From contig UQLN01000052.1 of the NCBI GenBank assembly GCA_900541965.1, forward strand, positions 1 to 31,518: a stretch of DNA of 31,518 bases. Reading direction: 5' to 3'. Source of the DNA: an uncultured Parabacteroides sp. (GTDB taxonomy: Bacteria; Bacteroidota; Bacteroidia; Bacteroidales; Tannerellaceae). A program made the position numbers and the translations under genes. Every line of letters starts with the position of its first letter. Within the stretch, counting starts at the first letter, position 1. Below the pieces are notes generated by a model. That model was given only the letters and a program-made list of their open reading frames with translations, was not told the DNA's origin and searched no databases. Of the stretch, positions 7,833 to 16,200 are shown in pieces.

Positions 7833-9443
7833 ATGAAACGATTTTCTATTTTTATCGGATGTATACTTTTTTCCCTTTCGGCATGCCAATCCTACCGGTT
7901 GAATAAAGCCGATAGGAAAATGAAATCAGGTGAATATTATGAGGCCTCTCTCCTTTTCAAAAAGATATATGCCAAAGCCTCTCCTCATAAACGAACTTTC
8001 CGAAGTTCTATTGCCTATAAATTAGGAGATTGCTACCGGCTGGTAAACAGAACGCAACAAGCCATTCATGCTTATCGTCAAGCGCTCAAACATAATACAT
8101 CCGATAGTTGCCTCCTTTTATATCTGGCACAAATGTACCAGAAGAATGGCCAATATAAAGATGCCATTAACTATTACGACCGTTATCTCCTATCCGATAC
8201 CTGTAGCCAACTGGCAAAAAACGGTATCACCGGCAGCAAAAAGGCCCCGGATTGGTTACTGCATCCAACCCGCCATATTATCAAGAAGATTAGTAAAACC
8301 GATTCTATTCCCCAAACGGGATATGCCACATCCCTCTCTGATGAAAAATACATGTACTTTTCTACCGACACACTGGAAGGATACGGAGGAAAAGATTTAT
8401 TCCGGGTACATATCACTGGAAATCATATTGGAACAATCGAAAACCTCGGCCCCTCTATCAATACAGAAGGTGATGAAATAGACCCTTATATATGCAGAGA
8501 CGGAACTCTTTACTTTTCGTCCAACGGCCATCCGGGATTGGGTGGACTGGATATTTTCAAAGCAGCTCCTACTTCATCCGGAGAATGGCTAATCGAAAAC
8601 TTAAAGTTTCCCATGAACTCTTCCGGGGACGATTTCAACATACTATTTACAGAGAAGGGTGAAAAGGCGGGCTTTTTCAACTCCAACCGGAACAATAAAC
8701 GGGGACAAACTGATACGTACTCTTTTAAATTATCTCCAATCAACATGTATATAGAAGGCATCGTTAAGGATATCAATGAAATCCCGATAGACAACGCAAC
8801 AATCCGTATCGTAGGGGAAGACGGATTAAACAAGAAAATAAAAACAGAAAAAGCAGGCCATTTCCGAACCCGGTTGACACATAACACAGAATATATTATG
8901 ATGGCAAGTGCTTCAGGTCACTTGAATCAAAGCTTTGCTTTAAAGACAGGTCCTGAAGAAGAAAGCGAAACTTACATTGTCGATTTTTATCTGTCTCCAG
9001 TCGACAATCCGATTGTGATAGAAAATATTTTCTATGATTTTAACCAAGCTGTTTTTCGTCCGGATTCAAAAAAAGCCCTGAATAAAATACTCAAATTATT
9101 AAATGACAATCCCGACATAAGCATTGAAATCGGGGCACATACAGATGAGAAAGGGACAAAACAATACAATGAACAACTATCACAAGATCGTGCATTAGCT
9201 GTTGCAAACTATCTGACTACAGCAGGAATCAACTCCAAACGGCTCAAAACAAAAGGGTATGGAAAAAATAAGCCTGTAATCATAAATAGTAAAACAGCCT
9301 ATAAGTTTAAGTTCCTAAAAGAGGGTGATACGTTGACTAATACTTTTATAAAACGATTAACTCAAAAAGAACAAGAATTGGCGAATCAAATAAACCGCCG
9401 CACTGAAATTAAAATAATCAAAAATGATAGCGGTTCTTTATAA
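7833..9443 (+). CDS. OmpA-family lipoprotein with TPR, PD40 propeller and regulatory-like domain (PorE-like)
   Basis: 536 residues. The N-terminus is a lipoprotein signal with lipobox LSAC (C18). Domains in order: TPR-like helices (about 25-115; repeated alanine/tyrosine pattern such as GEYYEASLLFKKIY and AIHAYRQALKHN); PD40/beta-propeller repeats (about 160-295; YMYFSTDT, TLYFSSNGHPGLGGLDIF); a carboxypeptidase-regulatory-like beta domain (about 305-385; IEGIVKDINEIPIDNATIRI); and an OmpA C-terminal domain (about 395-530) with the peptidoglycan-binding D and R residues (HTDEKG, SQDRA). This order matches PorE, a peptidoglycan-associated protein of the type IX secretion system, although paralogues with other roles are common in Bacteroidota. 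Outer-membrane anchored, facing the periplasm. Ends 1 bp from the convergent gene at 9445. Confidence 0.88.
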   Translation: MKRFSIFIGCILFSLSACQSYRLNKADRKMKSGEYYEASLLFKKIYAKASPHKRTFRSSIAYKLGDCYRLVNRTQQAIHAYRQALKHNTSDSCLLLYLAQMYQKNGQYKDAINYYDRYLLSDTCSQLAKNGITGSKKAPDWLLHPTRHIIKKISKTDSIPQTGYATSLSDEKYMYFSTDTLEGYGGKDLFRVHITGNHIGTIENLGPSINTEGDEIDPYICRDGTLYFSSNGHPGLGGLDIFKAAPTSSGEWLIENLKFPMNSSGDDFNILFTEKGEKAGFFNSNRNNKRGQTDTYSFKLSPINMYIEGIVKDINEIPIDNATIRIVGEDGLNKKIKTEKAGHFRTRLTHNTEYIMMASASGHLNQSFALKTGPEEESETYIVDFYLSPVDNPIVIENIFYDFNQAVFRPDSKKALNKILKLLNDNPDISIEIGAHTDEKGTKQYNEQLSQDRALAVANYLTTAGINSKRLKTKGYGKNKPVIINSKTAYKFKFLKEGDTLTNTFIKRLTQKEQELANQINRRTEIKIIKNDSGSL

Positions 9444-9444
9444 A

Positions 9445-9810
9445 TTATTCCGAACGGCTTATCGTTAATATTTCAGAGAAAGAAATAGGCCACTCTATCG
9501 CATTCATCAACACTTCAAAAGCAACCCGATGATTCAACGTTATGGCCTCGCACTCTGAATAAATATCACAAACTGTAAGTGCCAATAACATTTTCTTATT
9601 GTAGTGCATACTCTTCAATACAACCAGAGCGGACAGTACGGAGCAAGAACGCGCTTCCTTAAAATCTTCATCCGTCAAACCGGTTTTGTCTTGTAAAGCG
9701 GGATAGTGGCGACTGTCGGCTAAAGAAAGAACCTCTTTTACATCGCTCATAACATCCAGCAATATACAGCAAATGGCGATACATTCATTTTTTACTGAAT
9801 TCATAATCAA
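9445..9810 (-). CDS. Small helical protein of unknown function
   Basis: 121 residues (or 119 from the second ATG). The composition is alpha-helical and cysteine-bearing (IAICCILLDV, ARSCSVLSALVVLK, LLALTVCDIYSECEAITL). There is no signal peptide or membrane segment. The pattern of a repeated amphipathic helix followed by an acidic turn recalls TerB-like folds only vaguely; I do not assign a family. It converges tail to tail with the OmpA lipoprotein gene. Its upstream region is unusual: a 156-nt imperfect palindrome lies between the start codon and a -7-like element at 10128-10121, so a long structured 5' leader is possible. Confidence 0.6.
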   Translation of the reverse strand: MIMNSVKNECIAICCILLDVMSDVKEVLSLADSRHYPALQDKTGLTDEDFKEARSCSVLSALVVLKSMHYNKKMLLALTVCDIYSECEAITLNHRVAFEVLMNAIEWPISFSEILTISRSE

Positions 9811-9882
9811 AACATTACCTCACTATTCCCCTTAGTTCGGTGCTTGTTTATAAAGAAGCGTGGGAACTGTAATCTATTATTA

Positions 9883-10038
9883 GGAACTGAGGTATCGCCA
9901 AACACCCATCGAACAAATAACAAACAACAGCCCACGCTCTATTATATACCTGTATATATACCTGGTATATATAACAAGCGTGAGCGTTTAGTTGTCTATT
10001 ATCTCTGTTCGACATGAAACTTGGCGATTTTCAGTTCC
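9883..10038. repeat. 156-nt imperfect palindrome (structured RNA or MITE-like element)
   Basis: The two halves are reverse complements with small bulges. Paired blocks from outside in: GGAACTGA/TCAGTTCC (9883-9890 with 10031-10038), CGCCAA/TTGGCG (9896-9901 with 10021-10026), CGAACA/TGTTCG (9910-9915 with 10006-10011), ACAAC/GTTGT, CACGCT/AGCGTG, and an AT-rich apex of TATATACC/GGTATATA type. No coding content is visible. Transcribed from the minus-strand element at 10128, it would form a long hairpin in the leader of the 9810-9445 gene. It could equally be a non-autonomous palindromic mobile element. Confidence 0.75.
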
Positions 10039-10120
10039 AAAGATAATATCTTAAACGCTTAACGTTATCAATATAACACACAGCCTGAACTTCAAATTCC
10101 GGCTGTAAATATGTATGATG

Positions 10121-10128
10121 CAAATATA
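10121..10128 (-). promoter_or_regulatory. Candidate -7 element upstream of the palindrome
   Basis: Minus-strand TATATTTG is an exact TAnnTTTG match. No good TTG was found at the usual -33 distance, so strength is uncertain. Transcription would run through the 156-nt palindrome into the gene at 9810-9445. Confidence 0.4.
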
Positions 10129-10230
10129 GCGAAAATCAATGGAACATATTGTTTGCAAAGAAACATTAACAAATCCGAAATCGTAAATTTTCCCAATAAA
10201 CCGGGAACCTCCATTTAGTTTCAAAAATAA

Positions 10231-10290
10231 TTCCACGTTTGAAACTTTTTGTTTCATAACGTGGAACTTTCAGTTTCATACTGATGAAAC
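10231..10290. repeat. Paired hairpins made of GTTTCAT boxes
   Basis: First hairpin 10231-10266: TTCCACGTT pairs with AACGTGGAA, continued by TGAAAC/GTTTCA around a five-T loop, with a single bulged T. Second hairpin 10273-10290: GTTTCAT and ATGAAAC around a 4-nt loop. Another GTTTCA lies at 10218. Five copies of one short box in 73 bp suggest an operator cluster or structured RNA; there is no T tract typical of a terminator. Confidence 0.6.
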
Positions 10291-10458
10291 ATTTCTTTTA
10301 TCGGCTGGAATCTAAAACCACATCCGGTACAGTTCCCCAAAGCGTAGGATTGTCTTTACTTTACTATAAATGCGAACGACGCAGAATATGGCAAATATGC
10401 ATATCCTGCGCCGTTTATATAAGAAATAAACTTTTAAAACTCCTCTATAAAAGCTGTA

Positions 10459-11589
10459 TTATTCAACAGTAAATTTATACATACATTCACTGAAATACTT
10501 CTCACCCGGACGGAGAACTACACTCGGGAATGTAGGCTGGTTAGGAGAATCCGGATAATGTTGTGTTTCCAGACAGAGGGCACCACGATGGGGATACTTC
10601 ACACCATGTTTACCCACATCATTGCCATCCATAAAGTTTCCTGCATAGAACTGTACACCCGGTTCGTTGGTATATACTTCCAACGCAATACCGCTCGCTG
10701 GTGAATAAGCTTTTGCAGCCAATGTTTTAATATCATTGTTTGTATTCAATACCCAGTTATGGTCGTAACCGCGTCCCTTAACCAACTGGTCGAAATCATC
10801 ATTAATATGAGCTCCTACAAGTACCGGTTGGCGCAAGTCCATCGGAGTGCCGTCTACGGAAGCAAGTTCAGAAGTCGGAATTAATGTGCCGTCTACCGGA
10901 GTATAACGATCTGCATTAATCATAATCTGATGATCCAAAATCTGGGAACCCGGTACACCGGATAGATTGAAATAGCTATGGTTTGTCAGGTTTACAATTG
11001 TCGGTTTGTCTGTTGTAGCTTCATATTTAATATCTACAGCATTGTCATCCGTCAATGTATAAGTCACTTTCATATTCAGATTTCCTGGAAAACCCGCTTC
11101 ACCGTCTTTAGAAAGATATGTCAGTTCCAAAGTCTGGTCATTCAATTGTTTCGCATCCCATACACGTGTATGATAGCCCAACGGACCTCCATGCAGGCAA
11201 TGTCCGTTATTATTCTGAGGAAGCTGGTATTCGGTTCCGTCCAGAGTAAAACGGCCGTTTGCGATACGGTTGCCATAACGTCCGATTAAACCTCCGTAAT
11301 TATTATCGGGAAAATCCACATATTGTTTAATGTTATCATACCCTAACACCACATCGGTCATTTTTCCATTCTTATCGGGTACCATCACTGATACCAGACG
11401 TCCACCCCAGTTTGTAATGCAGGCTTCTGCACCTTTCTGGTTCTTTAACACATACAAGGCAGTAGGTTTACCTTCCACTTCCGATACAAAGTTTGCCGGA
11501 GTCAGGCCAGAAAGTGTAGTTTCCTCTTTTTTCTCACCGCATGACAACAATAAACACATTGCCATAACAGCCATACATAGTCTCTTCAT
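10459..11589 (-). CDS. galM: Aldose 1-epimerase (mutarotase), lipoprotein form
   Basis: 376 residues. It interconverts alpha and beta anomers of aldoses such as galactose or glucose. The N-terminus is a lipoprotein signal with lipobox LLSC (C17), so this is an exported, membrane-anchored mutarotase rather than the cytosolic Leloir enzyme. Family blocks: GGLIGRYGNRIANGRF, CLHGG (H133), the catalytic-acid histidine in NLTNHSYFNL (H204) and the catalytic-base glutamate in LCLETQHYPDSPN (E341). Length is normal for the secreted form. No gal operon genes are adjacent; it stands alone on the minus strand with its own promoter at 11622-11629. It probably assists uptake or processing of sugars released outside the cell. 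Confidence 0.94.
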   Translation of the reverse strand: MKRLCMAVMAMCLLLSCGEKKEETTLSGLTPANFVSEVEGKPTALYVLKNQKGAEACITNWGGRLVSVMVPDKNGKMTDVVLGYDNIKQYVDFPDNNYGGLIGRYGNRIANGRFTLDGTEYQLPQNNNGHCLHGGPLGYHTRVWDAKQLNDQTLELTYLSKDGEAGFPGNLNMKVTYTLTDDNAVDIKYEATTDKPTIVNLTNHSYFNLSGVPGSQILDHQIMINADRYTPVDGTLIPTSELASVDGTPMDLRQPVLVGAHINDDFDQLVKGRGYDHNWVLNTNNDIKTLAAKAYSPASGIALEVYTNEPGVQFYAGNFMDGNDVGKHGVKYPHRGALCLETQHYPDSPNQPTFPSVVLRPGEKYFSECMYKFTVE

Positions 11590-11621
11590 TGCGATATTAA
11601 AATTAAATATTATTTTGCAGG

Positions 11622-11629
11622 CAAATATA
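11622..11629 (-). promoter_or_regulatory. -7 promoter element of the aldose 1-epimerase gene
   Basis: Minus-strand TATATTTG matches TAnnTTTG exactly and would start transcription about 25 nt upstream of the ATG at 11589. The -33 region is weak. Confidence 0.6.
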
Positions 11630-11712
11630 CGTTTTTGCCTGCAAAACTTAATAACATTCTTTGATAATGTTTAAAAATGTCAGACAAAAGATAGCTGCAA
11701 AGTTTACGGCTA

Positions 11713-11743
11713 TTGCTTTATACAAATCACTTTCGTACTTTTG
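11713..11743 (+). promoter_or_regulatory. Promoter of thyA-folA
   Basis: TTG at 11713-11715, 20 bp of spacing, then TACTTTTG at 11736-11743, a good Bacteroidota promoter. It overlaps the upstream part of the longest open frame, which fixes the thyA start at the ATG at 11767. Confidence 0.75.
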
Positions 11744-11766
11744 CATGTTACTATCAAAGTACAACA

Positions 11767-12561
11767 ATGAAACAATACTTAGAACTGCTTGATCGTGTGC
11801 TCCACGAAGGAGTGAAAAAAGAAGACCGTACAGGAACCGGTACATTGAGTGTATTCGGACATCAGATGCGTTTCAATATGGAAGACGGTTTTCCTTTGCT
11901 TACCACTAAAAAGTTACATTTAAAATCCATCATATACGAATTATTGTGGTTTTTACAGGGGAATACTAATGCCAAATACCTACAGGAACATGGAGTCCGT
12001 ATTTGGAATGAGTGGGCGGATGCCGATGGTAATCTCGGACATATCTACGGTTATCAATGGCGTTCATGGCCTGACTACAAAGGTGGCTCAATCGACCAGA
12101 TCAGTGAAGCGGTAGATACAATCAAACATAATCCGGATTCGCGCCGTATCATTGTCAGTGCCTGGAATGTAGGAGATTTGGATAATATGAATCTGCCTCC
12201 ATGCCACGCTTTCTTCCAATTTTATGTAGCCAACGGCCGATTGAGCCTGCAAATGTACCAACGTAGCGCCGATATATTTCTTGGAGTGCCTTTCAACATT
12301 GCGTCTTATGCTTTGTTATTACAAATGATGGCACAGGTAACAGGTCTCAAAGCCGGGGATTTCGTCCATACGCTGGGAGACGCACATATTTACACGAACC
12401 ATTTGGAACAGGTTAAATTGCAACTTTCCCGTGAACCGCGTTCTCTTCCGGTAATGGAAATCAATCCGGATGTAAAAAGCATCTTCGATTTTAAATATGA
12501 GGATTTCAACCTGACGGGTTATGACCCGCATCCTCACATCAAAGGAGAAGTTGCCGTATAA
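11767..12561 (+). CDS. thyA: Thymidylate synthase
   Basis: Converts dUMP to dTMP using methylene-tetrahydrofolate as both carbon donor and reductant, releasing dihydrofolate. Starting at 11767 gives 264 residues, the same length as Escherichia coli ThyA. The longer frame from 11713 overlaps the promoter and is rejected. Recognisable blocks: DRTGTGTLSVFG, TTKKLHLKSIIYELLWFL, RIWNEWAD, YGYQWRSW, SRRIIVSAWN, the nucleophile C146 in LPPCHAFFQFYV, and QRSADIFLGVPFNIASYALL. The C-terminal KGEVAV resembles the usual hydrophobic end. folA follows 48 bp downstream, a classic pairing because FolA regenerates the folate ThyA oxidises. Cytoplasmic. Confidence 0.98.
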   Translation: MKQYLELLDRVLHEGVKKEDRTGTGTLSVFGHQMRFNMEDGFPLLTTKKLHLKSIIYELLWFLQGNTNAKYLQEHGVRIWNEWADADGNLGHIYGYQWRSWPDYKGGSIDQISEAVDTIKHNPDSRRIIVSAWNVGDLDNMNLPPCHAFFQFYVANGRLSLQMYQRSADIFLGVPFNIASYALLLQMMAQVTGLKAGDFVHTLGDAHIYTNHLEQVKLQLSREPRSLPVMEINPDVKSIFDFKYEDFNLTGYDPHPHIKGEVAV

Positions 12562-12609
12562 ACAAACAATAACAATCGAACTTATAAAGTTCCATTAAAT
12601 TGATAAGTT

Positions 12610-13107
12610 ATGAATAATATTTCAATTGTAGCAGCTATTTCTGACAACAATGCAATCGGTAAAAACGTGCAGTTGTTGTGGCGTATGCCGGCAGATATGA
12701 AACGTTTTAAGGAACTGACAACAGGTCATGCCGTTATCATGGGTCGTAAAACATTCGAATCATTGCCTAAAGGAGCTTTACCCAACCGGAAGAATATCGT
12801 GCTGACAACTTTACCGGAAGCAGGTTTCGTTAATTGCTTTGCATGCGAATCCATGCACGATGCATTAGATATCTGCGAAAAAGAAGAAAAAATATTTATC
12901 ATCGGCGGTGCCCTCGTTTACAGACAGGGATTAAGTCTTGCCGATACGATGTATCTTACTCGCGTACATCATGAATTTAAAGATGCGGATTCTTTCTTCC
13001 CAGTAGTAAACTGGGATTTATGGGAAGAGGTGGAACGCCAGGAATTTCCGGCAGACGCTGATAATCCGTACCCGTACACATTCCTTACTTATGTACGGAA
13101 AAAGTAA
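12610..13107 (+). CDS. folA: Dihydrofolate reductase
   Basis: Reduces dihydrofolate to tetrahydrofolate with NADPH. 165 residues, typical of bacterial FolA. Visible motifs: ISIVAAISDNNAIGKN at the N-terminus, LLWRMPADMKRFK with the active-site acidic residue D29, GHAVIMGRKTFESLP (cofactor-binding strand), NRKNIVLTT, and the IFIIGGALVYRQGL glycine pair near the C-terminal third. Co-transcribed with thyA, so dTMP synthesis and folate recycling are supplied together. No signal peptide; cytoplasmic. Nothing unusual. Confidence 0.97.
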   Translation: MNNISIVAAISDNNAIGKNVQLLWRMPADMKRFKELTTGHAVIMGRKTFESLPKGALPNRKNIVLTTLPEAGFVNCFACESMHDALDICEKEEKIFIIGGALVYRQGLSLADTMYLTRVHHEFKDADSFFPVVNWDLWEEVERQEFPADADNPYPYTFLTYVRKK

Positions 13108-13170
13108 GATTTACCTCTAATTAACAATAAATTTACAACTTTTTGCTCTTTCTTTGTATCTAACAGTAAA

Positions 13171-13211
13171 GAAGGTTTTACAAATTTGATTTACCGATTT
13201 GCAAAACCTTC
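13171..13211. terminator. Dyad downstream of folA, terminator or leader hairpin
   Basis: GAAGGTTTTACAAAT at 13171-13185 pairs with ATTTGCAAAACCTTC at 13197-13211 (14 of 15 positions) around an 11-nt loop. No T run follows, so Rho-independent termination of thyA-folA is uncertain; it may instead sit in the leader of the next gene. Confidence 0.45.
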
Positions 13212-13249
13212 ATTCAATAGGATTGTTTTACAAGTAAACCCAAACAGAT

Positions 13250-16200
13250 ATGAAGATAAGAGCATTTGTTGTTTTAATACTTGTAGTATGCGGGATACTC
13301 GTCACCGCATTCTATGTAAACGCAAACCGGACATCCGCCGGAGAAAAAGCGATAATAGAAGCCATTCAGACTAAAAACACACCGTTGTTAATCCAGTCGC
13401 TCATCAAACAAATGAATGAGCAGATGGAGAAAGATACCGAGTCTCTCCCCGAATTGATAAAAGAAGTTGAAAAGTACACCCAAGCATGTACTGATTCTAC
13501 GGGTGTGGCAGTCCTGCACTCGATGATTGCCCAGATGTATGATTCCTACTATACAAACAATCGCTGGAAAATCAACCAACGAACAAACCTGGAAGGATAT
13601 GTTCCGGAAGATATACGCGAATGGACTACCAATCTGTTCCAGGATAAAATCAAAAGCGAATTAACAGCCTCTTTACAGCCTGCCGGTCTATTGCAGGAAA
13701 CGCAGGTGAGCCAGTTTGATGCTATCTTGACAAAAGGGAAAGACTCTCCGGAACTTCGCCCTACCTTATATGATTTCCTGGCTTTCCGTGCAATAAGCAT
13801 ACAACCGTCAGCCGAATGGTATAACGCCCTTTTGGCATTCCGCCGTACCCAGACGAATACAAAAGCGCTTGTAATGGATGAATTGGATTGGTTCAATTTT
13901 TACTATTCGGACAAGCCCGCCCAGTCTTCCGAATATTTGTCGAAATTAGACAGTTTATTTAAGCAATACGAAAAAGAACCGTTTGCTGCAGAAATATGCA
14001 TTGCACGTTTACAAGTTTTGCAAAGCCAGTCTTATAGAGGTACTCCCGAACAAAACGACTCCATCAAAGGGGTTATCTATTCTACCTGTAAAGAATGTAT
14101 TGCCCGCTATCCGAAATACGAGCGGATAAGCAGTGTCAAGAACACGTTGACTTCATTAGAAAATCCCCAACTGAGAACACAGGCCGGGCACAATATTTAT
14201 CCGGGCAAAAATCTCTCTATCCAGATACAATACCAAAATACCCCTAAACTGATTGTACGCATATATCAAAGCCTCCGTCAGCCGGAACTGGCATGGAAGA
14301 ATTATCCTAAAAACCAAAAACAACGGGGTAAACTACTGAAAGAGACAGTCTACGATCTGCCTTTAAAAAACAGTTACACACAGTATGATACAACATTGAC
14401 AATCCCGATGGAACAATTAGGATTGTATGAATACACGGTATCGACACCTGATAACAACCTTGAAACCAGTGCACGTTTCAGCGTCAGCCGTCTGGGTATC
14501 CTTACACGGGGACAAAACAATGGGACTACCGATGTATTGGTTACAGACGTTGAAAGCGGTAAACCGATAGAAGGAGCAAATGTTACTTATTATAAGACAA
14601 ATACCCAAGGTAATCCAGTAGCCATCGGACATGTTAAAACCGACCGGTATGGTCTTGCCATACTTCCTGCAAAGCAACGGTTTGAAGCCGTGCGTCCAAC
14701 TTTCCGCGAAGATACCATGGCGGTTCTCACTTCTGTTTATCCTGCCGGGACCTATCGTCCTCAGGAAAAAGAACAGATTGAATTATCCTTGTTCACCGAC
14801 CGTGGATTATATCGTCCCGGACAAACCGTATTCTTCAAGGGCATCGCTTATGTAAAAGATACGGACAATCCGCATGTAGTGGCTAACCGGACATTCTCTG
14901 TAAGCCTGCGCGATGCAAATTATCAGGAAGTGGCCAATAAGAAGCTCACAACCGACCAGTTCGGTTCGTTCAACGGAGAATTTACAATTCCTCAATCCGT
15001 TTTGAGTGGTTCTTTCTCTATCACATCCGACAGGGGACAGACCTATATACGGGTAGAAGAGTACAAACGCCCGACCTTCCAGGTTGCTATCAGCCCATTA
15101 GAAGATGAGGTATTCTTCGGAAAACCGGTAAAAATAGAAGGTTCAGCCAAGACATTCTCAGGAGTGGCATTGCAAACCGGTGAAATCAAATGGCAAATAT
15201 CCAAACGTCCGTTCTGGTTACGTTTGTACATGCCTTATTTTTCTGATTTCGGACAAGTGGCAAGCGGCACAACAACAGTTGATGAAAAAGGCAATTTCTC
15301 TTTCTCTTTTGTTCCCGAACGGATGAAAAATGATTTCGGACGTCCTGTATTCCAAACCTATGAAGTTACGGCAACATTAACCGATAGTAAAGGGGAAACC
15401 CAGGAAGCGCAATACACGTTCTCCGTTGGAGATTCCGGAATCTTATTGACCATCCGCTCCGAACAACAAATGGAGCGCGATTCGGCTACAGCCAATGTTT
15501 CGGCTTTCACCATAAACGGAAAAGAAATACCGGCTAACGGTACCTACAAAATATATGCATTAGATGAAAAAGTACAGGAAAAATCAGCCTACGGCATTGA
15601 ACAGTTCAAGATAAATAAGGAAGTGGCTTCCGGCAACTTCTCAACCGGACAGGCTATCCCTAATTCCGTATTCCGTACACTGGTATCCGGACGCTACCGT
15701 TTGGAAGTGAAAGCGGCAGACCGGAACGGAAAAGAAATAACAACCGACACCGATTTCATCCTGTATGACAAAAAAGACAAACGTCCTCCTGTATTCATGC
15801 ATACCTGGCTAATCAAAGAAAAGACAACTTGCCTGCCAGGTGAAGATGCAGAATTTATATTCGGTACATCCGATAAACAGGCCTATATTTTATACGAAAT
15901 ATATGATGCCAACAGGAAATGTATCGAGCGGAAACGATTTGAAATGAGCGATGAAAACCGGACATTCCGTATTCCGTTCAAAGAAAGCGATGGCAATGGA
16001 TTCACTGTATTACTCACTTTTGTCAAAGCAGGTGAAACGTATATGGAACAGATACCGGTTACCCGCCAGCTTCCTGACCGGAAACTGACGATCCGCCCGG
16101 AAACTTTCCGCAACCATTTACTGCCAGGTAGCAAGGAAAACTGGAAGTTCCGTATCACCAATGCGGATTCTATGGCCGTCTCGGCACAAGTCTTGGCAAG

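Larger units (their letters stand above)
9811..10458. other. Gene-poor intergenic region rich in dyad symmetry
   Basis: About 650 bp between the small minus-strand gene and the aldose epimerase stop. It contains a long imperfect palindrome (9883-10038), a minus-strand -7-like element (10121-10128), two hairpins built from GTTTCAT boxes (10231-10290), and a further 11-bp dyad with one mismatch at 10380-10410. Short open frames here (for example 10051-10257 minus) have no coding character that I can support. Confidence 0.7.

Noticed and set aside
9445..9810. Assignment of the small protein to the TerB family
   Set aside because: The resemblance is only a general helical pattern; no diagnostic metal-binding acidic motif is evident.
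10051..10257. 68-residue minus-strand ORF as a gene
   Set aside because: It overlaps the dyad-rich intergenic region and a -7-like element, has no recognisable motif and has composition like random AT-rich DNA.
11713..11766. N-terminal extension of thymidylate synthase
   Set aside because: The promoter (11713-11743) overlaps it, and starting at 11767 gives the canonical 264 residues with C146 in the expected position.
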